Below are positions 10,279 through 20,265 of a DNA stretch of 64,000 nt, piece after piece (positions within the stretch are counted from its first letter, which is position 1; each line of letters starts with the position of its first letter). Both the position numbers and the translations under genes were made by a program. This stretch comes from Piscibacillus salipiscarius JCM 13188 (GTDB lineage: Bacteria > Bacillota > Bacilli > Bacillales > Alkalibacillaceae), in assembly GCF_001311865.1 (NCBI RefSeq), contig NZ_BBCD01000001.1, positions 186,001 through 250,000 of the forward strand, given 5' to 3'. Under the pieces are notes generated by a model that saw only the letters and a list, made by a program, of their open reading frames with translations, was not told where the DNA came from and made no database searches.

Positions 10279-10345
10279 TAAAATCACCTACAATGAAAAT
10301 TCCCTTTAATTTTACCATAATTATCCTAATAGTTTTACAAAATAT

Positions 10346-10380
10346 ATAAAAAACCGTTTAAGCGATATTCACTTAAACGG
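10346..10380 (-). terminator. Intrinsic terminator after fakA
   Basis: Minus strand: a 9-bp stem CCGTTTAAG/CTTAAACGG (10354-10362 with 10372-10380) followed by six Ts. It closes the yloU-fakA unit and separates it from the hydrolase gene. Confidence 0.85.
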
Positions 10381-10402
10381 CATAAAGTATATTAAGCATG
10401 TA

Positions 10403-12080
10403 TTATTCCACAGAAAAGATAAATGAGTAAATCGGCTGTTTTCCCTCTACCACTTCAACTTCAATGTCTTCAAAATTTTCATCTATAAACTGTTCTATTT
10501 GTTCAACTTCATCATTTGTACCATCTTCTCCTTGAAGAATGGTAATAATCTCATCTTCATCATCATCAATCATTTGCTTTAATAATTCAAAGATGGTTTT
10601 CATTTTATCTGTATGAACAGATTCTATGCTGCCTTCTAGAATTCCCATGAAGTTTCCTTCTTCAATCGTTTTGCCATCTATTTGCGTATCTCTAACGGCA
10701 TACGTAATTTGACCGGTTTTAACAAACTCAATGGCTTCACTCATAGCTTCATGGTTTTCATTTAAATCTGCTTCTGGATTATATGAAAGCATAGCTGCCA
10801 TCCTTGAGGAACGGTTTTAGTTGGCACAACTTTAACCTCACAATCAACTAAATCGTGAGCTTGCTCAGCAGCCATTATGATATTTTTATTATTTGGTAGC
10901 ACCAGTACATAATCAGCGTTAGCCTGGTTAATTGCTTCAACAATGTCTTGTGTACTTGGGTTCATCGTTTGGCCACCTTCAATCACGATGCTCGCATTAA
11001 GGCTTTCAAACATTGTTTTAATTCCTTCACCCATTGCAACGGTTACAACAGCCATTTTTGAACGTGATTCTTCTTTTTAAGCTCAGCATTCGTATTAACA
11101 GGCTTTTCATCTACGATCGCTGAATGCTGTTCACGCATGTTTTCAATCTTAATATTGATTAAACTTCCATATCTTTGCCCAATGGACATCACTTCACCAG
11201 GATACTCTGCGTGTATGTGAACTTTTACAACTTCATCATCGGCAACAACGAGTAGTGAATCGCCATGCTCACTAAGTTCTTCACGGTATTGCTGCTCATC
11301 AAACGAATTTTTCGCTAATTTTTCCTCTTCGAATTTAACCATAAATTCAGTACAATAACCAAACTCAATTTCTTCTGTTTCCATGAAATCCTGGTGCATT
11401 TTATGGTGTTCAGCATTGACTAATTCATCTAGTGAAGGCTGAGATGCATGTTCAGGTAATTCTTCACCCTTCAATGAAGCCAGAAAACCTTCATAAACGG
11501 TTACTAGACCTTGTCCACCACTATCAACAACACCTACTTCCTTTAGTACAGGAAGTAAATCTGGTGTACGATTTAGAGATGCTTTTGCCTCTTTTAATAC
11601 AATATCAAACCAGTCTATGACTGTTTCAACCGAATTAACTGCTTCAACGCCTGCTTTAGCGGCATCTTTTGATACGGTTAGGACTGTACCTTCTACTGGT
11701 TTCATGACAGCTTTATAAGCCGTGTCAACACCAGACTGAAGGGCATCTGCTAAATCCTGCAGTTCTAATGTTTCTTTATCTTGGACACTTTTTGAAAAAC
11801 CTCTAAAAAGTTGAGATAAAATGACTCCAGAGTTACCTCTAGCTCCCATTAATAATCCTTTAGCAAATGCATTCGAAATTTCTCCAACGTGCTTTGAATT
11901 TAATTGTTCAACTTCTTTTGCACCTGAAGTCATGGTTAAATTCATATTCGTACCGGTATCACCATCAGGAACCGGAAATACATTTAAAGAATCAATCATA
12001 TTTGCCTGATTTGACAAATGGTGCGCACCTAATAAAATCATCTGCGCAAATTGTTCACCATTTAACGTTCGATTAGACAC
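10403..12080 (-). CDS. fakA: Fatty acid kinase FakA / DAK2-domain protein YloV (two frameshifts)
   Basis: ATP-binding subunit that phosphorylates fatty acids held by FakB-type proteins, feeding exogenous fatty acids to phospholipids; in B. subtilis the locus is yloV. The N-terminal DAK2 domain has PDGDTGTNM, the magnesium/ATP-binding motif, and GARGNSGVIL. Then follow the central and the acidic C-terminal (DegV-like) domains. One A is missing near 11076 and one base near 10802; repaired length is 559 residues. It follows yloU, as in most Bacillota. Confidence 0.9.
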
Positions 12081-12115
12081 TCTCTTTTTCCTCCTTCAAC
12101 AAAAACGATGTTCCC

Positions 12116-12475
12116 CTAAGAAGTAACTCGCACTCCATGAATGTAAATATTGATTGTATTAACATCTAGTCCAATCATTTTCTTTAATGAATACTTCACT
12201 TGGTTTTGCACGTTATGTGCAACTTCTGAAACCTTTGTTCCGTACCCAACTATAATGTACATATCAATATCGATGTCGCCATCTTCACCTCGAACGACAA
12301 CACCTTTCGAGAAGTTTTCTTTACCTAGTATTTCAGATAATCCATCTTTTAATTGTTTGCGTGATGCCATACCTACAATACCATAACATTCTACAGCAGC
12401 ACCACCTGCGATGGTCGTAATGACTTCCTTCGAGATCGAAACCGTTCCATATTCATTACGTACTTCAATCGACAT
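12116..12475 (-). CDS. yloU: Asp23/Gls24-family envelope stress protein
   Basis: Small Asp23-family protein of 119 residues, frame intact. It has the family core AGGAAVECYGIVGMAS and the C-terminal NIYIHGVRV. The family includes membrane-tethered envelope stress proteins; the exact role of YloU is not settled. The ATG at 12475 (MSIEVRNEYG) is chosen over the one at 12481 because it is well placed behind GAGGAGG and matches relatives. It pairs with fakA, as in B. subtilis. Confidence 0.92.
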   Translation of the reverse strand: MSIEVRNEYGTVSISKEVITTIAGGAAVECYGIVGMASRKQLKDGLSEILGKENFSKGVVVRGEDGDIDIDMYIIVGYGTKVSEVAHNVQNQVKYSLKKMIGLDVNTINIYIHGVRVTS

Positions 12476-12505
12476 ATCCATCCTCCTCGGTTCATGACTA
12501 CGGTT

Positions 12506-12534
12506 ATTTTACTATAAGCGTGCTAAAATGAAAA
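12506..12534 (-). promoter_or_regulatory. Putative sigma-A promoter of yloU-fakA
   Basis: Minus strand: TTTTCA (12529-12534), a 17-base spacer, and TAAAAT (12506-12511), about 30 bases before the yloU start. The -35 box is only a moderate match. Confidence 0.5.
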
Positions 12535-12584
12535 GGTATACAGCCCTGTCAAGTTAAAAAACTTGATAAGAATAAGAAGAATTA

Positions 12585-12613
12585 TTGAAAACATTTTATC
12601 CATATGGTAAATT
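12585..12613 (+). promoter_or_regulatory. Sigma-A promoter of rpmB
   Basis: Plus strand: TTGAAA (12585-12590), a 17-base spacer, and TAAATT (12608-12613), then AGGAGGGAA before the GTG start. It is divergent from the yloU promoter. Confidence 0.6.
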
Positions 12614-12662
12614 AGTTAAGTAATGATTATTGAGATTTTGTTTTAGCTAGGAGGGAATTATT

Positions 12663-12852
12663 GTGGCACGTAAATGTCAAGTAACTGGTCGTAAAACTAG
12701 AACTGGTAACCACCGTTCTCACGCTATGAACGCTTCAAAGCGTAAATGGAAATCAAACGTTCAGAAAGTACGCATTATGGTTGACGGAAAACCTAAAAAA
12801 AGTTTACGTATCAGCTCGCGCACTTAAATCTGGTAAAGTAGAGCGTGTTTAA
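12663..12852 (+). CDS. rpmB: 50S ribosomal protein L28 (one frameshift)
   Basis: Essential small protein of the large ribosomal subunit, 62 residues after repair. It begins with [19 protein letters not shown], then the HRSHAMNAS segment. There is one A too many in the seven-A run at 12795-12801; with six, [15 protein letters not shown] continues to KSGKVERV and a TAA at 12850. As given, it would stop after about 55 residues with a wrong tail. It stands alone on the plus strand, divergent from yloU and convergent with spoVM, as in B. subtilis. Confidence 0.95.
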
Positions 12853-12868
12853 TAAAAGTTATATATAC

Positions 12869-12906
12869 AAAAAAGCTACCTGATGATGTTCAGGTAGCTT
12901 TTTTGT
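12869..12906. terminator. Bidirectional terminator between rpmB and spoVM
   Basis: A long stem AAAAGCTACCTGA/TCAGGTAGCTTTT with T runs on both strands. It ends rpmB on the plus strand, and its other arm serves spoVM on the minus strand. It touches the spoVM stop codon. Confidence 0.9.
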
Positions 12907-12983
12907 TATTTTTTAAAAAGATTCATAATGCCACGGATTAGCCCACCTATAAATCTAGGAAGCTTAACTGTATAAAATCTCAT
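12906..12983 (-). CDS. spoVM: Stage V sporulation protein SpoVM
   Basis: A 25-residue amphipathic helix that binds the convex forespore membrane and anchors the SpoIVA coat base. The sequence MRFYTVKLPRF then GGLIRGIM and LFKK matches the family pattern; B. subtilis SpoVM has 26 residues. The ribosome binding site GGAGGGGGAAG is strong. It lies after thiN, the conserved position. A sigma-E promoter is expected; CATACTAT on the minus strand within the end of thiN (about 13050) is a weak -10 candidate without a clear -35. Confidence 0.93.
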   Translation of the reverse strand: MRFYTVKLPRFIGGLIRGIMNLFKK

Positions 12984-13021
12984 CTTCCCCCTCCTATACT
13001 ACTGCTTACGGTGTTATAAGA

Positions 13022-13663
13022 TTAATCACGACTCTTTATAACTAATAGTATGCCTGAGGTAAAAAATAAGTACCTTTTTTCTGACCATTCATTTGAAATG
13101 GTTAAAGAAGACCCTTGAACAATTGTTGTTTCATTAAGGGGATACTTAAAACCTTTTAATGATAGATTTTCTACTTTTTCAGAGTAAGCTAGAAAGGATA
13201 CGTAAGGGAATAATGAGTCTTGTATCATATCGTATGTTCCAGGTAATTTTAACGACATTTCATTTTGTTTGTTAATTAACCATGCGTCAATATGATGTTC
13301 TGAAAATAGCTTCATCAGTTGAACATTTATCCATGCATGATCTAATCTACCACCTGTAGCTCCAAATACTAATACTTGCTCAGGCTTTTCATTGATAGCT
13401 TCTATAAAGGCAAGCTCAAGATCTGTTTCATCTTTAATTGCCGGAAACTCAATTACGTTTCGTGCATTAGATTTAATTTTTCAATAAGATTAGAATCTAA
13501 TGAATCAAAATCTCCCATTACCAAGTCTGTTTTTATTCCAAGATCGTATAAAATGTTTTGCACCTTCATCGACACCGATCCAATAATCAATATGGGGATA
13601 GGCAGTTAAATCTGGTATTTCTGCAACAGGGCCCGCTGCAACGATCCCTACTTTGGTCATCAT
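13022..13663 (-). CDS. thiN: Thiamine pyrophosphokinase (two frameshifts)
   Basis: Transfers pyrophosphate from ATP to thiamine. Visible motifs: the N-terminal AAGPVAE segment, then MGDFDSLDS, DETDLELA and GATGGRLDH, all typical of the fold. One extra A near 13559 and one missing A near 13482 break the front half; repaired length is 213 residues, close to the 214 of B. subtilis ThiN. It follows rpe with 5 bases between, as in B. subtilis. Confidence 0.92.
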
Positions 13664-13668
13664 ATCAC

Positions 13669-14319
13669 CTATTTCACTGAATCTCTAATGGCTTTTATCG
13701 CATTAGAACGGTCTTCTTGGTTATAAATAGCACTTCCAGCAACCAACACTTCAGCTCCTGCTTCTACGCATTTCTTTGCAGTTTCAGGCTTCACGCCACC
13801 ATCAACTTCAATTTCGAAATGATAGTTGTGATTTTCTTTTAGTGTTTTTAATTCTTTTATCTTAGATAAGGCAGAATCAATAAAAGATTGTCCTCCAAAT
13901 CCTGGATTAACCGTCATCACAAGTACTAAGTCAACATCCTGTAACACTGGTTTGATCGATTCAACTGGGGTAGCAGGATTAACAACGACCCCAGCCTTAA
14001 TTCCTTCGCTTTTAATCTGCTGAATGACACGATGTAAATGTGGACAAGCCTCTTGATGTACTGAAATTAGATTTGCTCCAGCCTTAGCAAATTGACCAAT
14101 ATAATTGTCCGGATTTTCAATCATTAAATGAACATCTAGCGGCAATGTTGTAATAGGTCTAATTGATTCGACAATTAAAGGACCTATTGTAATGTTGGGT
14201 ACAAAATGGCCATCCATCACATCAACATGTATATAGTCTGAATCTGCTTCTACATCTTTAATCTCATCTGCTAATTTTGAAAAGTCAGCGGATAAAATGG
14301 ATGGTGCAATTTTAATCAT
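13669..14319 (-). CDS. rpe: Ribulose-phosphate 3-epimerase
   Basis: Interconverts ribulose 5-phosphate and xylulose 5-phosphate in the pentose phosphate pathway. Intact, 216 residues, a TIM barrel: PSILSADF at the start, HVDVMDGHFVPN with metal-binding His/Asp, HLMIENP, and the C-terminal EVDGG and VAGSAI phosphate-binding loop. It starts just after the rsgA stop (3-base gap). Confidence 0.97.
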   Translation of the reverse strand: MIKIAPSILSADFSKLADEIKDVEADSDYIHVDVMDGHFVPNITIGPLIVESIRPITTLPLDVHLMIENPDNYIGQFAKAGANLISVHQEACPHLHRVIQQIKSEGIKAGVVVNPATPVESIKPVLQDVDLVLVMTVNPGFGGQSFIDSALSKIKELKTLKENHNYHFEIEVDGGVKPETAKKCVEAGAEVLVAGSAIYNQEDRSNAIKAIRDSVK

Positions 14320-14322
14320 ACT

Positions 14323-15204
14323 CTAATACCTCGGCTTTCTTTGTTTAATTTCTTCATAAAAGTTTTCGTAGTGTTCATATCTAAAACTTGCGATCTCTTC
14401 ATTTTGAACTGCTTCTTTCACAGCGCATTTAGGCTCATTTATGTGAAGACACCCTCTAAATTTGCACATATCCTGATATTCTAAAAATTCCCTAAAACAA
14501 AATCGTAAATCCTCTAATTCGATTTCATTAAAATCAAGTGAACTAAAGCCAGGAGTATCAGCAACATAGCCATTACCAATTTCATATAATTCCACATGTC
14601 TTGTTGTATGTTTACCCCTGCCTAAGCTCTTAGAAATATTGGCAGTTTCAATATCTAAATCATCGTCTAATTTATTTAACAATGTTGATTTTCCAACTCC
14701 TGATTGTCCAGCAATCACAGACAGCTTATTGGCTAAATGTGGATAGATTTTCTCATCTAAATCATCCATTATTTTTGAAACTATTAAAACTTGATAACCA
14801 ATACCCCGATAAATATTAGCGTAATCATTCAATTGTTCTAGTTGCTGTTCAGTTGTTAGATCTTCTTTTGTTAGAACGATTAGTGGTTCAATATCTTTAT
14901 ATTCTATTAAAACCAAAAACCTGTCTAACAATAAAGGATTAAAATCTGGTTCAACAACTGAACTTACTATGATAGCCTGGTCAATATTTGCTATAGGTGG
15001 ACGAATTAAAGCATTCCGCCTATCTTCTATAGATACTATCGTTCCTGTTGAATCAGATTGAGGCTCAACCTCGACATAATCTCCGACAAGAGGGGTCACT
15101 TTTTTCTTTCTGAATAGACCTCTCCCTTTACAGGTGTATATTTGGTCATCTGCCAATACATCATAGAATCCACTAAGCGCTTTAATTATTATTCCTTGAA
15201 TCAT
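14323..15204 (-). CDS. rsgA: Ribosome small subunit-dependent GTPase RsgA
   Basis: Circularly permuted GTPase that helps 30S maturation. Intact, 293 residues: N-terminal OB fold, then LTKEDL, the P loop GQSGVGKSTL around residue 165, DTPGFSS, and a C-terminal zinc segment with CKFRGCLH and a further cysteine. The ATG overlaps the prkC stop (TAAATG). PrkC phosphorylates RsgA in B. subtilis, which fits the shared operon. Confidence 0.96.
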   Translation of the reverse strand: MIQGIIIKALSGFYDVLADDQIYTCKGRGLFRKKKVTPLVGDYVEVEPQSDSTGTIVSIEDRRNALIRPPIANIDQAIIVSSVVEPDFNPLLLDRFLVLIEYKDIEPLIVLTKEDLTTEQQLEQLNDYANIYRGIGYQVLIVSKIMDDLDEKIYPHLANKLSVIAGQSGVGKSTLLNKLDDDLDIETANISKSLGRGKHTTRHVELYEIGNGYVADTPGFSSLDFNEIELEDLRFCFREFLEYQDMCKFRGCLHINEPKCAVKEAVQNEEIASFRYEHYENFYEEIKQRKPRY

Positions 15205-17202
15205 TTATTGATTCTCTCCTGCTTCTTCATAAGTAATCACTCTTTCATCATATAATTCTCCATCCCTATATATTTTATAAGATCCTTCCCCATTAGGCTC
15301 AATTGTTAACCTAATATTAAAGATTTCATCACTTGTTATATTAGATTCGGCATATAATTCGTCGTCAAAGTTAGCATCACTCACAAAAATTTCAACTTTT
15401 TGTTCTTGTTTATTACCGTTTCCATTGCCATTTCCGTTCCCGTTTCCATTACCATTTCCGTTATTCTGAGGCTCATATTTAACCTCAACTTGTTCGTCAT
15501 ATGTCACAGGTTTTGGCTCAGGCCCTTTAGAAATGAAAACTTTAACCTCATCACCTTTTTCAAGTTCAGTATTAGCTCCCGGCTCCTGTCTAGTTACCTG
15601 ACCTTCTGGAACGGTTTCTGAATGCTCCTCTTCTGTAGTAAGAGTGAGCTCTTGATCTTTTATATATTGCTCTACTTCCTCAAGTGTCCAACCACTTAAG
15701 GATGACAGTGCAACTGTTGGAGGGCCGGAACTTACGTTAAAGATGACTTTGGTATCTTCTGGTATTACCTTTTCACCTGGTTCAGGCTGTACTTGTGCAG
15801 TGATTTCGCCCTCAGGTAGTTCGGATTCCTCATGATAGGCGATGACCTCCTGATATCCGTGTGATTCTAAGTATCGCTTCGTTTGTTCAAAAGATTTTCC
15901 TACATAGTCATCAAATTCTATCTGTTCTTTCCCCATACTCGTATATAAAGTTACACTAGAGCCTTCTTTAACTGTGGAACCACCACTTGGTGTAGAACGT
16001 ATAACATAATCTTCTTCTATTTCATCAGAATAAATGGACTCACGTTCCACTTCTAAACCTAATTCTGTTAACTGTTTTAATGCTTCATCATATCGTTGTT
16101 CGGACACTTCAGGAATAACCACATCCTCAGGTGCCAACCATTTAGGTAAAAAGAACAATGTAATAACAACTGCTGCTAGCAAAACAGCTACAGAGGTTAA
16201 TATAATGGCAATCCACTTCTTCTTTTTAGGCTTTTTCTCTGGCTCTGTTGTGGACATGACCTTTGTTTCGTCATGACTAGTTGAATTTACTGGAGAAGCT
16301 TGATCATCTTTGATGGCTGGTATAGCTTTTGTCTCTTCACCATCTTCAAAAGGAACAACGAAAGGTTCCTCATTTTCTCGTTCAGGGTTTAGCACCGTTT
16401 CTAAATCATGCTGCATTTCCTCAATTGTTTGATACCTTTGTAATGGATCTTTTGCTGTTGCCTTTAACACAACATTTTCAACACTTTGAGGCACTAATGT
16501 ATTAAAAGTTTTTATAGATGGCGTGCTCTCTTGCATATGTTTTAAAGCAATGGAGACAGCTGACTCACCCGAAAAAGGCAGTTGTCCTGTTAATAACTCG
16601 TACAAGACAATACCAAGTGAATAAATATCCGACTTTTTCGTTGCCGTTCCACCTCTAGCTTGTTCAGGTGAAAGGTAATGAACTGAACCTAGTACATTAT
16701 TTGTTTGTGTCAGTGAGGTCGAACTTAAAGCCATTGCTATTCCAAAATCCGTAATCTTAACTTGACCATCTTGGTTAACCAATATGTTTTGTGGTTTAAT
16801 ATCTCTATGAATAATTCCATTTTCATGCGCATGAGCAATTGCTGACGTTAATTGATTCATAATATGTACAGCCTCATCCACCGAAACAGGGCCATTTTGC
16901 TGTATTTTCTGCTTTAATGTCATTCCTTCAACATATTCCATGACAATATAATAAACATCTTCTTCTTGCCCAACATCATATAAGTTAACGATATGATTAT
17001 GTGATAAACTAATAGTCGATTCCGCTTCTCGTCTAAAGCGTTCGATAAACTCACGATCATTAGAATATTCTAGTCTTAAAATCTTCATAGCTACATTTCG
17101 CTGAAGTATGAGATCTCGAGCGAGATAGACTCTCGCCATTCCACCCCCGCCTATGGGGCGAATTAATTTATAACGTTCGTTGATGATACGACCTACCATC
17201 AT
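15205..17202 (-). CDS. prkC: Serine/threonine protein kinase PrkC with PASTA repeats
   Basis: Membrane kinase that senses muropeptides and lipid II fragments. 665 residues, intact. Residues 1-270 are the kinase (GGGGMARVYLA, HRDIKPQN, DFGIA). One transmembrane helix is at about 331-353. Three extracellular PASTA repeats span about 358-560, followed by a C-terminal Ig-like region. Between PASTA and tail is a low-complexity run of Gly-Asn pairs (about residues 587-602, DNA 15416-15465). Start: ATG at 17202 overlaps the prpC stop. Slightly longer than B. subtilis PrkC (648), partly because of the Gly-Asn run. Confidence 0.96.
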   Translation of the reverse strand: MMVGRIINERYKLIRPIGGGGMARVYLARDLILQRNVAMKILRLEYSNDREFIERFRREAESTISLSHNHIVNLYDVGQEEDVYYIVMEYVEGMTLKQKIQQNGPVSVDEAVHIMNQLTSAIAHAHENGIIHRDIKPQNILVNQDGQVKITDFGIAMALSSTSLTQTNNVLGSVHYLSPEQARGGTATKKSDIYSLGIVLYELLTGQLPFSGESAVSIALKHMQESTPSIKTFNTLVPQSVENVVLKATAKDPLQRYQTIEEMQHDLETVLNPERENEEPFVVPFEDGEETKAIPAIKDDQASPVNSTSHDETKVMSTTEPEKKPKKKKWIAIILTSVAVLLAAVVITLFFLPKWLAPEDVVIPEVSEQRYDEALKQLTELGLEVERESIYSDEIEEDYVIRSTPSGGSTVKEGSSVTLYTSMGKEQIEFDDYVGKSFEQTKRYLESHGYQEVIAYHEESELPEGEITAQVQPEPGEKVIPEDTKVIFNVSSGPPTVALSSLSGWTLEEVEQYIKDQELTLTTEEEHSETVPEGQVTRQEPGANTELEKGDEVKVFISKGPEPKPVTYDEQVEVKYEPQNNGNGNGNGNGNGNGNGNKQEQKVEIFVSDANFDDELYAESNITSDEIFNIRLTIEPNGEGSYKIYRDGELYDERVITYEEAGENQ

Positions 17203-17946
17203 TTTGATTCACCTGCTTTACGTTGAACAAGTACGACAGAAATATTGTCCTCTCCCCCCGTTCTCATTCGCAATTGACACCAAATTTGACACTTTTTCCT
17301 CAACAGAGATATCCATATTTAACACATCTAAAATATCTTGTGTTGAAAGTTTATTAGACAACCCATCAGAGCAAGACAAAACATAATCTGAATTAGACCA
17401 TTCGAATTTATTGACGTCAATACGTATATTTTGATCTGTTCCTATAGCTTGTAATAAAACATTTTTCTTTGGATGCGCCTCAGCTTCCTCTTCTGTTAAT
17501 TCACCATTATTAACTAACTGCTGAACAAACGAATGGTCTTCAGTAATTTGGATAACCTCATCTTTTTTCACATGGTATAAACGGCTATCCCCCACATGGG
17601 CAACAACGACATTATCATCAAAATACACCGTCGCAACAACGGTGGTACCCATTCCAACACATTCTTGGTTACCCTGAGCATATTCGTAAACATGCTGGTT
17701 TGTTTGCTGTATTGAATCTATTAACCATTTTTCAGCTTCATCAGTTGATTCAAATGCATCTGTTTCTTCCCATGAATCTTTTAGGTGATTAGAAGTGAGG
17801 TCGCTCGCAATATCTCCGGCTTTATGTCCGCCCATTCCATCGGCAATAATCGTTAACATTTGGTTAGCACGATTATAAAACACTCCACCAGCGTCTTCAT
17901 TCACTTTCCTTACCTTCCCAACATCAGATACAAAACAAACATTCAT
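17199..17946 (-). CDS. prpC: PP2C-type protein phosphatase PrpC (one frameshift)
   Basis: Dephosphorylates PrkC and its targets in the cytoplasm; metal-dependent. Motifs DGMGGHKAGDIAS and GDSRLYH carry the metal-binding aspartates, and SCDGLSN is near the C-terminus. There is one G too many in the six-G run near 17254-17259; with five, ENGGEDNISVVLVQR continues to a TGA at 17199 overlapping the prkC ATG. Repaired length 248 residues. The start at 17946 has GAGGTGAA. In B. subtilis rlmN precedes prpC; here rsmB does. Confidence 0.94.
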
Positions 17947-17963
17947 TCAAAGTTCACCTCATT

Positions 17964-19311
17964 TCAGACGAACGATTTCTTAATTAATCTAGTTAAGAAA
18001 AATCCGTCTGCATTAAAATCTTGCGGAAATATTTGAATCCCGTAATCAGAAATTCCACCTAATGATTGACATCGTTTAGGTAATTCCTTGAAAAAAGTTT
18101 GGATCCACTTGTACATCTGGGTGATCATCTAAAAACGCTTTGATCTGATCTTCATTTTCGTTTTGATCAACCGTGCACGTACTGTAAATTAAACTACCAT
18201 TAGATTTGAGTAGAGGAAAAACTGATTCTAGTAACTCTCTTTGAATTTTAGTTAAATCATAGATGTCTTGTTCTGTTTTATGATATTTAATGTCTGGCTT
18301 ACTTCTTAAAACTCCAAGGCCAGAGCATGGTGCGTCTAATAAAATTCTGTCAAAAGATTCTTCTTGGTGTATTTCGTTTAGCATTCGACTATCTTGAGCA
18401 GACGTATGAATAATATCTAAATCTAACGTTTCTGCTTTGTCCTTTACCAGTTTAACCTTCTTGTCATGTAAATCATATGCAATAACAGTTCCTTCATTAT
18501 TCATCTTCTCAGCAATATGTGTCGTTTTTCCTCCTGGTGCACTACAAGCATCTAATACCTTCATGCCAGGCTCAACATCTAACATTTCAGAAACAAGCAT
18601 CGATGTTTCATCTTGTATAGTTATCTCTTTAGGAAATAATTTACTGTTAAGCGGGTTCCCTTTAATAATATTTAAGCCTTGTTGGCTTAATTCGGAATGT
18701 TTAGTCTCTATTCCTTCTTTATTTAACAAATTCTGAACATGTTCAACCGTATTTTTAAGAGGCTGAACACGTACAGACAATTTTTTTGTTTCTAAGTTAG
18801 ATTCACACATTGCTTTTGTTGTGGCCCGGCCATATTGATCAATCCAACGTTTAACTAACCAATATGGATGGCTAGTTTCAACTGAAATTTTCTCAATAGG
18901 GTCCTTTATTTGACTCGTATCAGGAACACCTTGACGTTGTACATTCCGAAGCACTCCATTAATAAAACCACTAATTCCTTTATGTCCCCTCTTCTTAGCT
19001 ATAGTGACGGCTTCATTAATGACGGCATGGTCAGGAACTCTTTCTAGAAATGCCATTTGATAAACTGACATATAAAGTAGCCATTTAACCCATGTATCCG
19101 TCTTCTTATTAACAAAATGTTTAACGTAGTATTCTAACGTTAACTTCCTCTGTAAGGTTCCATAAACTATCTCAGTTAAAAGTCCCTTATCTTGATTTGA
19201 TAAATTATTATTATTGATTGCTTGATTGATTAATATATGGCTAAATCCGCCACTTTCTCCAACTTGATTTAGTAATTTTAATGCTATTTCTCTGACGCTT
19301 TTGTTTGACAT
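17964..19311 (-). CDS. rsmB: 16S rRNA (cytosine-967-C5)-methyltransferase RsmB (one frameshift)
   Basis: SAM-dependent m5C methyltransferase: an N-terminal NusB-like domain (about 1-130), then a Rossmann domain with DACSAPGGKTTH, the active-site region DAPCSGLGVLR and CTVDQNENE. There is one T too many in the six-T run near 18095; repair continues FFKELPKR to GISDYGIQIFPQD and a stop at 17964, giving 448 residues (B. subtilis 447). It begins 4 bases after the fmt stop. Confidence 0.94.
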
Positions 19312-19315
19312 GAGA

Positions 19316-20250
19316 TCATCCTAACTGTGAGCCCGTTTGAAAATAGTCACTTGAACCGCGCAAGAAATCCTCAGCCTTCACACGTTTCTTACCTGGCACT
19401 TGTAATTCTGTAATTTTTAAAACCTTTAAATCCCCAGTAGAAACTAATATACCATCTTGATCTAATCCAATAATCGTCCCGGCAGGCTGGTCAGTAGACT
19501 TGTCTACCTTTTTAGCCCACCAAACCTTTATATTTTGATCTTCATAAACAGTGTAAGCAACTGGCCAAGGATGTAATCCTCTAACGTGGTTATAAATCTC
19601 TTGTGCGTTTTGATTCCAGTCTATTTTTCTTGTTCTCGTTTAATATTATATGCATAGGTTGCTTCTTCATCATTTTGTTTTTGAGGTGTAATACGATTGT
19701 TAAATAAATCGGGAAGAGTATCCATCAATAGTTCAGAACCTAAAGCAGAGAGTTTATCATGTAATGAACCAACATGATCTTCATCATCGATTTCAAGCTT
19801 CGCCGTCGATATAATATCACCTGCATCTAGAGCTTCTGCCATATACATAATAGTAATTCCAGTTTCTTTCTTTCCTTGCATAATAGCGTAATGAATCGGG
19901 GCTCCGCCTCTTAACTCTGGTAATAACGAAGCGTGAACATTGATACAGCCATATTTTGGTGTCTAATATTTCTTTCGGAAGTATTTGCCCGTATGCAGCA
20001 GTAACAATTAAATCTGGTTCATATTCTAAAATGTCATCATAATTTTTCGTATCTTTTCTGGCTGTAAAACAGGTAGGTGATACATTAATGCCGTTTCCTT
20101 CACAGGAGGCGGTGTTAGTTTTCTTTTTCTACCTTTTGGACGGTCTGGTTGAGTGACAACCGCCACAACTTCATATTCTGATTTAATAAGTGCTTCTAGA
20201 ACAGGAACACTAAAATCAGGCGTCCCCATAAATACAATTCGTTTTGTCAT
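19316..20250 (-). CDS. fmt: Methionyl-tRNA formyltransferase (three frameshifts)
   Basis: Formylates initiator Met-tRNA. The N-terminus [16 protein letters not shown] is diagnostic; then [11 protein letters not shown], the formyl-tetrahydrofolate site, and a C-terminal OB domain ending at a TGA at 19316. One A missing near 20041, one A extra near 19955, one A missing near 19624; repaired length about 311 residues. In B. subtilis def lies between priA and fmt; here only 15 bases separate them. Confidence 0.93.
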
Positions 20251-20265
20251 CTTAATCCCTTCTTC

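Noticed and set aside
15416-15470. Short repeated units in prkC as a CRISPR or tandem repeat locus
   Set aside because: They are in-frame Gly-Asn codons inside an intact gene, with no spacers.
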